DNA of 64,000 nt from Candidatus Eisenbacteria bacterium (GTDB lineage: Bacteria; Eisenbacteria; RBG-16-71-46; JACRLI01), in NCBI GenBank assembly GCA_016235265.1, contig JACRLI010000011.1, positions 41,010 through 105,009 on the forward strand, in the 5' to 3' direction. The position numbers and the translations under genes are program-made. Positions 8,635-17,212 of the stretch are shown here, one piece after another (position 1 is the stretch's first letter; every line of letters begins with the position of its first letter). Below the pieces are notes generated by a model. It did no database searches. It was given only the letters and a program-made list of their open reading frames with translations, and was not told the origin of the DNA.

Positions 8635-9629
8635 GCCGACACTGGAAAGGCCGCCGCGTGCTGGTCACCGGCGCGGGCGGGTTCATCGGGAGCCACCTCG
8701 TGGAACGCCTCGTCCGCGAAGGTGCCAGGGTGACCGCGTTCGTCCATTACAACAGCCGCAGCGACTGGGGCAATCTGGAGTTCTGCACCCCCGAGGTGAA
8801 GCGCGCGCTGCGGGTGGTGGCCGGCGAGCTGACCGACCCGCGCAGCGTGTTCGAGGCCATGGAAGACCAGCAGACGGTGTTCCACCTGGGCGCCCTGATC
8901 GCCATCCCCTACTCCTACAGCGCGCCCGCCAGCTACGTGTCGGTGAACGTGCAGGGCACGGTGAACGTGCTGGAGGCCGCCCGCCGCCTGGAGGTGGAGC
9001 GCGTGGTGCACACCTCCACCTCCGAGACCTACGGCACCGCGCGCTACGTGCCCATGGACGAGGAGCACCCGCTGCAGGGCCAGTCCCCCTACTCCGCCAG
9101 CAAGATCGGCGCGGACAAGATCGCCGAGAGCTACCACCTCTCCTTCGGCCTGCCGGTGGCCACGGTGCGGCCCTTCAACGCCTACGGCCCGCGCCAGTCC
9201 GCGCGCGCCATCATCCCCACCATCCTGACGCAGATGCTGACCGGCCGCGCGCGCCTCAGGCTGGGCTCGCTCAAGCCCATCCGCGACTTCACCTACGTGG
9301 AGGACACGGTGGACGGCTTCCTGCGCGCCGCGCAGGCGGCCAGGGCGGTGGGCACGGTGGTGAACCTGGGCTCGGGCAAGGGCGTGAGCATCGGCGAGCT
9401 GGTGAAGCGGGCCGCCAAGGTGTGCGGCGCGAAAGTGGAACTGGTGGAGGACAAGCAGCGCGTGCGCCCCGGGGCGAGCGAGGTGATGCGCCTGGTGTGC
9501 GACAACCGCAAGGCGCTGCGCGTGCTGGGCTGGAAGCCGCGCGTGACGCTGGACGACGGGCTGCACCGCGTGAAGCGCTACCTGGACGCCAACCTGGGCC
9601 GGTACAAGACCGACCGGTACATCGTCTAG
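8631..9629 (+). CDS. NAD-dependent 4,6-dehydratase, LegB-like SDR
   Basis: 332 residues; the GTG start overlaps the preceding stop (GTGA). The extended SDR fold is clear: nucleotide-binding GAGGFIGSH at residues 12-20, a catalytic YSASK block and 'RPFNAYGPRQSARA' after it. 'HYNSRSDWGNLE' near residue 40 is characteristic of the LegB / UDP-GlcNAc 4,6-dehydratase branch, which starts synthesis of legionaminic-acid-type or other 4-keto-6-deoxy sugars. Downstream synthases (LegI, LegC) are not in the window, so the final sugar is open. GDP-mannose 4,6-dehydratase or UDP-xylose synthase are alternatives. Confidence 0.85.
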   Translation: MSRHWKGRRVLVTGAGGFIGSHLVERLVREGARVTAFVHYNSRSDWGNLEFCTPEVKRALRVVAGELTDPRSVFEAMEDQQTVFHLGALIAIPYSYSAPASYVSVNVQGTVNVLEAARRLEVERVVHTSTSETYGTARYVPMDEEHPLQGQSPYSASKIGADKIAESYHLSFGLPVATVRPFNAYGPRQSARAIIPTILTQMLTGRARLRLGSLKPIRDFTYVEDTVDGFLRAAQAARAVGTVVNLGSGKGVSIGELVKRAAKVCGAKVELVEDKQRVRPGASEVMRLVCDNRKALRVLGWKPRVTLDDGLHRVKRYLDANLGRYKTDRYIV

Positions 9630-9631
9630 CC

Positions 9632-10345
9632 ATGCGCGCGGTCATCCTGGCCGGGGGCAAGGGCTCCCGCCTCAAACCCTACACCACGGTCTTCCCCAAG
9701 CCGCTCGTCCCGGTGGGCGACCAGCCCATCCTGGAGCTGGTGCTGCGCCAGCTCAAGGCCGCCGGCTTCACCGACGTCACGCTGGCCCTGGGCCACATGG
9801 GCCAGCTGATCCAGGCCTACTGTGGCGACGGCTCGCGCTGGGGCCTCAAGATCGTCTACTCCATCGAGGACGCCCCGCTGGGCACCGCCGGCCCGCTGGC
9901 ACTGGCCGCCCCCCCGGAGGAGTTCTTCCTGGCCATGAACGGCGACCTGCTCACCACGCTGGACTACGGCGCGCTGCTGCGCGCCCACATGCAGGGCGGC
10001 CGGCTGGCCACCGTGACGGTGTTCGAGAAGAAGGTGCCCATTGACCTGGGCGTGCTCAAGCTGGACGACCAGGGCAACCTGCTCGAGTACATCGAAAAGC
10101 CCACGCTCACCTACCACGTGAGCACCGGCATCTACGCGTTCCACCGGCGCATCCTGGACTTCATCCCCAGGGGCCGGCGCCTGGACTTCCCCGACCTGGT
10201 GCGAGACCTGATCGCCCGGGGCGAATCGCTGGGCACGCACCTGTTCACCGGGCAGTGGCTGGACATCGGCCGGCCCGAGGACCACGCGCTGGCCGTCGAG
10301 ACGCTGGAGCGCGATCCCGGCGCGTTCCTGCCCCCGGCCCGATGA
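9632..10345 (+). CDS. Sugar-phosphate nucleotidyltransferase
   Basis: 237 residues. The N-terminus has the nucleotide-binding pattern 'AVILAGGKGSRLKPYT' and 'FPKPLVPVGDQPILE', and an 'MNGDLLT' metal-binding strand near residue 105. This is the NTP_transferase family (RmlA, ManC, RfbF type) that joins NTP and sugar-1-phosphate. At 237 residues it lacks the C-terminal left-handed helix of bifunctional enzymes, so it is a stand-alone nucleotidyltransferase. It lies 2 bases after the dehydratase stop, and its TGA overlaps the ATG of the next gene. Confidence 0.9.
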   Translation: MRAVILAGGKGSRLKPYTTVFPKPLVPVGDQPILELVLRQLKAAGFTDVTLALGHMGQLIQAYCGDGSRWGLKIVYSIEDAPLGTAGPLALAAPPEEFFLAMNGDLLTTLDYGALLRAHMQGGRLATVTVFEKKVPIDLGVLKLDDQGNLLEYIEKPTLTYHVSTGIYAFHRRILDFIPRGRRLDFPDLVRDLIARGESLGTHLFTGQWLDIGRPEDHALAVETLERDPGAFLPPAR

Positions 10346-11277
10346 TCCTGCTGGTGACCGGGGCCGGCGGCTTCCTGGGCCGCGCCCTGGTGCGCTCCGT
10401 GCTGGAACGCGAGCCCGCCTCCCGCGTGATCGGCCTGGACCCCGGCCCGCCTCCTCCCGGCCTGCCCGCCCACTTCGCGTGGGAGCGCGGCAGCGCGGCG
10501 GACTCCGCACTCGTGGAGCGCCTCATCCGCTCCCACACCGTGGACGCCGTGGCCCACCTCGCCCGCGCGCCCGAGACCACCGAACTGGGCCCCCTGATGC
10601 GCGAGCACCTGGGCTTCACCCTGGCGGTATGCCACGCGGTGCAGCGCGCCGGCGGCGTCCGGCGCGTGCTGGTGCCCGGCTCGGCGGCCGAGTACGGTCT
10701 GTTCCCCGAATCCGAGCTGCCCATCCCCGAGGACCGCGTGCCCCATCCCGCCGGCGCCTACGGCTACGCCAAGCTGGCGGAGTGCTCGCTGGCGCTGCAG
10801 GCCCCCGCGAAGCTGGGGGTGCCGGCCTTCGTGGCGCGGGTGTTCAACCCCGTGGGCCCCGGGCAGGGCACGCGCTTTGTCTGCGGCTCGCTGGCCGCGC
10901 AGTTCGCGCGGATGCGCGCCACGGGCGTGGCCCCGCTGCGCCTGGGTCCGCTCACCCCGCAGCGGGACTTCATAGATGTCTCCGACGCCGCCGAAGCGCT
11001 CCGCCTGCTGCTGGGGCGGGCCCGCCCGGGCGAGGCCTACAACGTGGGGACGGGCCGCGGAACGCGCGTCGCGGACGTGCTCGAAGTGTTCCAGGAGCTC
11101 ACCGGCCTGCGCCCGCCGCCGGGCGCCCCCGCGCCGCCCGCCGCCTCCCATGAGGCGGCCGAGCACAGCGTGGCCGACATAGGGAAACTCCGGGCGGCAA
11201 CCGGGTTCGAGCCGCGGGTGGCGCTGCGCGATTCGCTGCGCGCGATGCTGGAGGCGGCGGTTGCAGGCCAGGCATGA
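10342..11277 (+). CDS. NAD-dependent epimerase/dehydratase (SDR)
   Basis: 311 residues; the ATG overlaps the previous stop (ATGA). The N-terminus has the dinucleotide-binding loop GAGGFLGRA at residues 7-15, and 'GAYGYAKLAE' carries the YxxxK catalytic pair, with 'RVFNPVGPGQGT' following, as in GalE/RmlD-type extended SDRs. It probably performs the last sugar-nucleotide conversion of this operon. The final codons and stop lie inside the first copy of a short palindromic repeat, so the native C-terminus may have been altered by repeat insertion (see findings). Confidence 0.85.
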   Translation: MILLVTGAGGFLGRALVRSVLEREPASRVIGLDPGPPPPGLPAHFAWERGSAADSALVERLIRSHTVDAVAHLARAPETTELGPLMREHLGFTLAVCHAVQRAGGVRRVLVPGSAAEYGLFPESELPIPEDRVPHPAGAYGYAKLAECSLALQAPAKLGVPAFVARVFNPVGPGQGTRFVCGSLAAQFARMRATGVAPLRLGPLTPQRDFIDVSDAAEALRLLLGRARPGEAYNVGTGRGTRVADVLEVFQELTGLRPPPGAPAPPAASHEAAEHSVADIGKLRAATGFEPRVALRDSLRAMLEAAVAGQA

Positions 11278-11464
11278 TTGCCTCACTTACGGAGGGGCGG
11301 TCGCAGGTCAGGCATGAATGCCCGACCTGCGGCGGGCCGTCGCAGGCCCGGCATGAATGCCTGACCCACGGCGGGCGTGCATGAATCGGGGCGCCCCGGT
11401 TGGGGCGCCCCTTGGCGTCTGGTCTCTGGGGCCTGCCAATTCCCGGCAGGCATGAACGCCTGCC

Positions 11465-11466
<2 letters not shown>
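11262..11466. repeat. Four copies of a short palindromic (REP-like) repeat
   Basis: The copies are about 25-36 bases, near 11262, 11299, 11340 and 11442. Each contains an inverted core around 'AGGCATGAATGCC' flanked by complementary arms (GGTC...GACC in copy 2). Copy 1 supplies the stop codon of the SDR gene and copy 4 ends at the stop codon of citrate synthase. This fits an intergenic REP-type element that has multiplied between two convergent genes. Confidence 0.65.
11388..11411. terminator. Hairpin terminator between convergent genes
   Basis: Two copies of the self-complementary decamer GGGGCGCCCC are separated by GGTT, giving a 10-bp GC stem with a 4-base loop. The flanking tail is only weakly T-rich. 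Confidence 0.65.
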
Positions 11467-12748
<1,282 letters not shown>

Positions 12749-12864
12749 GGTGTTGCTCCCCTTTCCCAGCCCGTCCCGGGGGACCGGGCCCGCACGTTTC
12801 CCCCTTCTGAGGGTCCTCGACCCAGAGAGTATAGCCTCATGGCAACATTGACAATAGAGCCGAT

Positions 12865-12894
12865 TTGGGGGCAAAATCCACAGAGTGCTAGAAT
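12865..12894 (+). promoter_or_regulatory. Extended -10 promoter candidate
   Basis: TGCTAGAAT at 12886-12894 is an extended -10 element (TGnTAGAAT), with a weak TTGGGG -35 at 12865-12870 at 18-base spacing. It sits about 105 bases ahead of the transglutaminase-like gene in an unusually AT-rich patch. Confidence 0.4.
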
Positions 12895-12999
12895 CGGCCG
12901 CTGGTTTCTTCGGCATTTAAGAAAACCGAAATGCGGCCGGGACACCGGCGACGCCCTTGGCGGCCCGACCTCCGCCGGTCCAATGAAAGGCCCCCATTC

Positions 13000-13842
13000 A
13001 TGACTCCCCTGCGGAGACCGCCCCTGCTGGCGAGGGCGAGCCGCGCGCTCTGGTCGGCGGTGCTCCTGTTCGTCCTGCTGGGGCTGGGGCTCGGCGCCCG
13101 CTACCTCCAGGATCGCACCATGGTTGCCGGCGTGGCCCACACCGTGGATGGGAACCGGCGCCTTCCCCCGACCCAGCGCTTCGCGGAGTACGTCCGCTTC
13201 GCCCACGAGCAGGTCCGCAAGAACCGCAAGCCGGAAGACGTGCAGCCCGGCCTGATGCGGATGTACTACCGCTTCAACCCCACCCACCCCGGCCCCGCGG
13301 ACGTGCTCCGGCACGGCACCGACTATCGTGGCGGTTGCGGCTCCCACGTGCGAGTGGTCGTGGCGATGCTCCATGCGGCGGGAATTGACGCCCGGCCGCT
13401 GATCATCCTCGGCCCGCAGGGACAGAACATCCACACCGTGGTCCAGGCCCGCATTGACGGCCGCTGGGTGGTGGCCGACGCCCTGTACGGGATCGTGTTC
13501 CACACCGCGGACGGGAGGCTGGCCACGGTGGAGGACCTGGTCCGGGAACCGCAGAACTTCGTGCGCCAGGTGCGCGGGGTGCGCGGCTACGACATGCTCA
13601 ATTACAACTACGACGATGTGACCGCGTTCAACTGGAACAAGATCCCGGTGATCCTCCCCGCGGCTCGCAAGCTCCTGGTGCTCGCCCTGGGCGAGGCCCG
13701 GGTGCGCGAGTGGCAGCGGCCGATTGTGTGGATGTGGCCCGCGGCGTTCTACGCCAGTCTGTGCTTCGCGATCGCCGGGTTCTGCGCCCTGCTGGCGCTG
13801 GCCGGGGGCGCCGCGCGGAGGCGCTTCCGCCCGCGGGCATGA
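13000..13842 (+). CDS. Transglutaminase-like membrane-anchored protein
   Basis: 280 residues from the ATG at 13000. One transmembrane helix lies near the N-terminus (about residues 18-36) and one near the C-terminus (about 243-270). Between them is a transglutaminase-like core with the Cys-His-Asp triad in order: 'YRGGCGSHVRV' (Cys near residue 113), 'NIHTVVQARIDGRWVVAD' with His and Asp. Such bacterial domains act as peptidases or cross-linking enzymes in the periplasm. No operon partner is visible, and a terminator follows at once. Confidence 0.75.
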   Translation: MTPLRRPPLLARASRALWSAVLLFVLLGLGLGARYLQDRTMVAGVAHTVDGNRRLPPTQRFAEYVRFAHEQVRKNRKPEDVQPGLMRMYYRFNPTHPGPADVLRHGTDYRGGCGSHVRVVVAMLHAAGIDARPLIILGPQGQNIHTVVQARIDGRWVVADALYGIVFHTADGRLATVEDLVREPQNFVRQVRGVRGYDMLNYNYDDVTAFNWNKIPVILPAARKLLVLALGEARVREWQRPIVWMWPAAFYASLCFAIAGFCALLALAGGAARRRFRPRA

Positions 13843-13845
13843 GCA

Positions 13846-13879
13846 CGCCTGCGCCGGGATCTCCGTCCCGGCGCAGGCG
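13846..13879. terminator. Hairpin terminator between convergent genes
   Basis: A 14-bp perfect GC-rich stem (13846-13859 with 13866-13879) and a 6-base loop lie between the transglutaminase-like gene and arsM. Confidence 0.75.
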
Positions 13880-13902
13880 GCTTCACAGGCTTCAGGGCTA
13901 CC

Positions 13903-14691
13903 TCAGGGCTTGAACGCGCGGACCTTCACCGAGACCACCGCGTCGGAGAACTCCTCGCCGCAGTACTGGCGCGTGGCGTCGTTCTGGTAACCCTTCTGCT
14001 CGAGGACCTCGACGTCCCGGAAGCCCGAGCCGCGGATCAGGCCCAGGTACTCCTCCTTCAGCGACGCGCCCGCGACGCAGCCCACCAGCGCCTCGATGGA
14101 ATCGCGCACCTTCTGCGGCGCCTCCCGCAGCCACACCAGGTCGCTCACCACCAGCCGCCCGCCGGGCTTCAGCACCCGCAGCGCCTCGCGGAACACCCGG
14201 TCCTTGTGGGGCGAGAGGTTCACCACGCAGTTGGAGATGATCACGTCCACGGTGCCGTCGGCCACCGGCAGGTTCTCGATCTCGCCCAGGCGGAACTCCA
14301 CGTTGGTGGCGTGCACCTTGGCGGCGTTGGCGCGGGCGCGCTCCAGCATGGCCGCGGTCATGTCCACGCCGATCACCCGCCCGGTGGGGCCGGTGTCGCG
14401 GGCCGCCAGGAAGGCGTCAATCCCGGCGCCCGAGCCCAGGTCCAGCACCGTCTCCCCCGGCTTCACCGCGGCGTGGCCCAGCGGATTGCCGCAGCCCAGG
14501 CCCAGGTCGGCGCCCTCCGGGATCGCGGCGGCCTGCTCGGGGGTGTAGCCCAGTTGCGTGAGGCCCGGCCCCTCGCAGCCGCAGCCGGAGTAGGTGCAGC
14601 AGCCCTGCTTACCCAGCTCGGTGGCCCCGCCGGCCTCGGCCACGGCGCCGTACTTCTCGCGCACCACGCTGCGCAGGTCCTTCTCTTCCAT
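13903..14691 (-). CDS. arsM: Arsenite S-adenosylmethionine methyltransferase
   Basis: 262 residues from the ATG at 14691, with AAGGAG 6 bases upstream. The class I SAM motif is 'LDLGSGAGIDAFLA'. ArsM-type cysteines are present: a Cys-rich stretch 'QGCCTYSGCGCEG' near residue 33, 'SNCVVNLSPHKDRVF' and 'GCVAGA', matching the positions used to bind As(III). ArsM methylates arsenite to mono- and dimethylated forms in the cytoplasm. The gene lies directly downstream of an arsR gene whose start is preceded by a clear promoter and operator, so expression is likely induced by arsenite. Confidence 0.93.
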   Translation of the reverse strand: MEEKDLRSVVREKYGAVAEAGGATELGKQGCCTYSGCGCEGPGLTQLGYTPEQAAAIPEGADLGLGCGNPLGHAAVKPGETVLDLGSGAGIDAFLAARDTGPTGRVIGVDMTAAMLERARANAAKVHATNVEFRLGEIENLPVADGTVDVIISNCVVNLSPHKDRVFREALRVLKPGGRLVVSDLVWLREAPQKVRDSIEALVGCVAGASLKEEYLGLIRGSGFRDVEVLEQKGYQNDATRQYCGEEFSDAVVSVKVRAFKP

Positions 14692-14762
14692 GGCTCTCTC
14701 CTTCTTCGCGGCGGTCAGGCCGCCGGGTTGTGACTCCCATCTTCCGGACACGGTCCGGGGTT

Positions 14763-15161
14763 TCAGAGTTCCGCGAGCAGGGCCTTGAGGCGCGCCAGCG
14801 CCTCGGGACGGGCGCAGTAGCACACCCGCGGGCCGTCAATCTCGCCCTCCACCAGCCCCGACTCCTTCAGCATCTTGAGATGCTGTGAGACGGTGGCCTG
14901 GGCCAGCGGCAGGCGGGAGACGATGCGCCCGCACATGCAGCTGCCCTTGGACGTCAGGAAGCGCAGGATGGCTACCCGGGCCGGGTGTCCGAGGGCCTTG
15001 GCGAGGGCGGCCAGATCGTGGTCGGCCGCCGTAGGGGCGACAACGGGCGCAACAACTGGGGCCGCTGCAGAGACGGCCCGGGCGCCGGACGTGGAGCCGG
15101 CGACCGGGGTGACTCCGGGGGCGCCCTTGCGCCCGACCCGCCCGGTCTTGCTCGTGATCAT
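14763..15161 (-). CDS. arsR: ArsR-family transcriptional repressor of arsM
   Basis: 132 residues. The ATG at 15161 has GGGAGGT about 6 bases upstream; an in-frame ATG at 15188 lacks this. An unusual Ala/Val/Pro-rich N-terminal extension of about 45 residues precedes the winged helix. The recognition-helix region is '[19 protein letters not shown]'. Candidate As(III) ligands are Cys pairs in 'SCMCGRI' at the start of the DNA-binding helices and 'RVCYCARP' after the wing. It is 71 bases upstream of arsM on the same strand, and the operator overlaps its own promoter, so it is probably autorepressed. Confidence 0.88.
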   Translation of the reverse strand: MITSKTGRVGRKGAPGVTPVAGSTSGARAVSAAAPVVAPVVAPTAADHDLAALAKALGHPARVAILRFLTSKGSCMCGRIVSRLPLAQATVSQHLKMLKESGLVEGEIDGPRVCYCARPEALARLKALLAEL

Positions 15162-15192
15162 CGAGTACCTCCCTGAGGCTGTCTTCATCGCT

Positions 15193-15210
15193 TATCGGCA
15201 ATATACGATA
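15193..15210 (-). promoter_or_regulatory. ArsR operator candidate
   Basis: A dyad with perfect 5-base arms, TATCG...CGATA, separated by 8 bases. It overlaps the -10 element of the arsR-arsM promoter, so bound repressor would block RNA polymerase. Confidence 0.6.
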
Positions 15211-15228
15211 GCCACCGCAGGGCGTCAA
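15200..15228 (-). promoter_or_regulatory. Sigma-70-type promoter of arsR-arsM
   Basis: On the minus strand, TTGACG (15228-15223) and TATATT (15205-15200) are separated by exactly 17 bases. The predicted start near 15193 leaves an untranslated leader of about 32 bases ahead of the arsR ATG. Confidence 0.75.
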
Positions 15229-15375
15229 GGGGAGAAGTTGCAGGGCACGGGGATATTTCGGGGGGACTGGTGTTGCCTTGGTTTCGTAGATGTAGACCTT
15301 GGGCGGATGCACGGAGCCCCGACGGGGCCGGCCGCCGAGGCTTCGGTTATCCACTGGGGGAATTGAATTTCGGTA

Positions 15376-15450
15376 TGGAGGCGGCACCGAGACTCGAACT
15401 CGGGAATAACGGTTTTGCAGACCGTCGCCTTACCACTTGGCTATGCCGCC
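15376..15450 (-). tRNA. tRNA-Cys (GCA)
   Basis: 75 nucleotides including an encoded CCA end. The acceptor stem GGCGGCA/TGCCGCC is a perfect 7 bp. The anticodon stem is ACGGT/ACCGT around loop CTGCAAA (anticodon GCA), and the T arm is CCGAG-TTCGAGT-CTCGG. The discriminator base is T (U), as in other tRNA-Cys. Confidence 0.97.
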
Positions 15451-15545
15451 GTCAGGTGCGCAGTCTACACCGGGTTACGGCCGAAACTCAAGCGTGAACC
15501 CGTCCGGCGAACCCCAAGTCAGTGCCCATGCAGGGCAAACGCGCG

Positions 15546-15570
15546 GAGCGGCGGGGATGCCCCGCCGCTC
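15546..15570. terminator. Hairpin terminator
   Basis: An 11-bp GC stem with a 3-base loop lies 35 bases downstream of the M43 protease stop, ahead of tRNA-Cys on the same strand. Confidence 0.65.
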
Positions 15571-15604
15571 CGGTTCACTCTGTGCCCGAGGCCCGTTCGG
15601 AAAC

Positions 15605-16543
15605 CTACTTGCCGAAACGGTACGTCGTGTACTGCGCGTCCATCCGGCTGTCCTGGCCGCTCGTGAACTCGAACATGCACGAGTCGTCCGTGTAGTCCAT
15701 GAAGTTGTGGATCGGGTCGAGTCCGGCCAACCGGGTGCAAGTGTCGCGACCATTCGGGCAGCCGAAGGCCGCGGACTGCTCGGCCGGCGTGTCGAGCACG
15801 TAGTCGCCCTTCTTCTGGTTGCAGCCGCCCTGGAAGGTGTGATAGAGGCCCATCCAGTGTCCGATCTCGTGCGTCGCGGTGTCGCCCTCGTCGTACGGCG
15901 CGGCGGTCCCGCCGGGGAGCGAGGAGTACAGGATCACGACGCCGTCCATCTGGGGCGCCCTGGAGTAACCCGAGGGGAACGTCGCCCAGCCCAGCAGGCC
16001 GCCGCCCATGTTGTTCGAGTAGATGTTGAGGTCCTTGGCGGTGCCCTGGTGCAGGGCGGACTTCATCTGGGTCTCGCAGGTCCCGCCGCTGCAGGTGTAC
16101 CAGCCCGAGTTGGTGGTGCGATCCACGCTGACGAGGTTGAACGACCAGCCCCAGGGGCCGTAGGCCGCGTTCAGCACGCTGATCTGGCTCGCGATCTGCG
16201 CATCGGAGATGTCCCCGTTCGCGATGCCCGAGCCGTTGTTGATCACGTGCCAGTACACGTTGATGGTGCCCCCGGTGATCTCGGACCGGTTCATCCGCGC
16301 CAGGTCGTCGAGTCGCTGGCGAACGATGCGCTCGATGTTGTCCGACTCGCCCTCGCTCAGCTCACGGGTCCCGCAGCGGTTGACGTTCAGCCCCAGGCCA
16401 TGTCCGGCTCCGGCGCCCTGCGTCACGGCGATCTCATGGGACAAGGGCGCCAGGGGAGCCTCGCTCCGGCACCCCGCGAGGGAGAGAAGGACGCTGGTGA
16501 GGATTCCCGTGGTCACCGCATGCCGCAGGTTGAACCGGATCAT
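15605..16543 (-). CDS. M43 (pappalysin/cytophagalysin) zinc metalloprotease lipoprotein
   Basis: 312 residues; GGGAGG precedes the ATG at 16543. The lipobox LAGC places the lipidated Cys at residue 25. The zinc site HEIGHWMGLYH is at residues 225-235 (extended HExxHxxGxxH), and the Met-turn is in 'NFMDYTDDSC' near residue 280. Several cysteines flank the active site, as in M43B enzymes. The enzyme should degrade proteins at the outer surface or in the periplasm. It is monocistronic, with tRNA-Cys downstream on the same strand. Confidence 0.92.
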   Translation of the reverse strand: MIRFNLRHAVTTGILTSVLLSLAGCRSEAPLAPLSHEIAVTQGAGAGHGLGLNVNRCGTRELSEGESDNIERIVRQRLDDLARMNRSEITGGTINVYWHVINNGSGIANGDISDAQIASQISVLNAAYGPWGWSFNLVSVDRTTNSGWYTCSGGTCETQMKSALHQGTAKDLNIYSNNMGGGLLGWATFPSGYSRAPQMDGVVILYSSLPGGTAAPYDEGDTATHEIGHWMGLYHTFQGGCNQKKGDYVLDTPAEQSAAFGCPNGRDTCTRLAGLDPIHNFMDYTDDSCMFEFTSGQDSRMDAQYTTYRFGK

Positions 16544-16646
16544 GATGCCTCCCGTGCGGGGTCCATCGGAACGCCGCGGTCGGAGTGGGGGTGGACGCGG
16601 CCAAGAAAGACTTGAGCGAGTATATCACAAGCTGCCAGCGTTCGCG

Positions 16647-17180
16647 CTATACCGTTACCTCGAACACGCATCGCTTGCTCCCGCCGAGCTTGGACTCCTT
16701 GAGGCGCGCCTGCACCGGCCGGCCAAAGATGGTCTCGAAGGTCTGCTTCTGATACCCGACCGAGCAATTGCACCAGACCGCCGGCGTCCGCCGCTTGTCC
16801 ACCAGGGGGCAACCACAATCCCCTTCGGCCACCGAGACGGTGACCACGCCCTTCTGCTTGTCCCACGCGAAATCCGTGCCCCACATCTTGTTGGCCGTGG
16901 CGAAGTAGCCTTCGGGGTCACCCACGTACTTGGCCCCGAGCTGGCCCACCTTGGCGCACTCGCGGCCGGTCTTCTCGAGGATCAGTGTGCGGACTTCCTC
17001 CGGCGCGTCGGTGGCCATGAACCCGAGCAACTTCGCCAATTGATACCGGGCGAAGACCAGCCGCTGGTCCTCGGCCGCGGCTTCGGCCGCATGCAGCGCA
17101 CCGGGCGCACCGAGGAGATTCAGTGCGCACCCGCACACGCCAAGCCCACAAACGCTCTTCAGGAACTCCTTGCGATCCAT
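16647..17180 (-). CDS. Exported Cys-rich protein of unknown function
   Basis: 177 residues from the ATG at 17180, with GAGGAG about 8 bases upstream. The N-terminus (DRKEFLKS followed by a Cys- and Leu-rich hydrophobic stretch) looks like a Tat-type signal with an Arg-Lys pair. The mature part has a cluster of cysteines ('GDCGCPL', 'VWCNCSVGY') and ends in a '...CVFEV' strand, reminiscent of V4R/thiazoline-hydrolase-like small-molecule domains, but I cannot assign a family with confidence. The spacing of the cysteines suggests metal or Fe-S binding. It follows the BNR gene on the same strand. Confidence 0.6.
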   Translation of the reverse strand: MDRKEFLKSVCGLGVCGCALNLLGAPGALHAAEAAAEDQRLVFARYQLAKLLGFMATDAPEEVRTLILEKTGRECAKVGQLGAKYVGDPEGYFATANKMWGTDFAWDKQKGVVTVSVAEGDCGCPLVDKRRTPAVWCNCSVGYQKQTFETIFGRPVQARLKESKLGGSKRCVFEVTV

Positions 17181-17212
17181 GCGGCCACTCCTCTCAATGG
17201 ATCCCCCGGATC

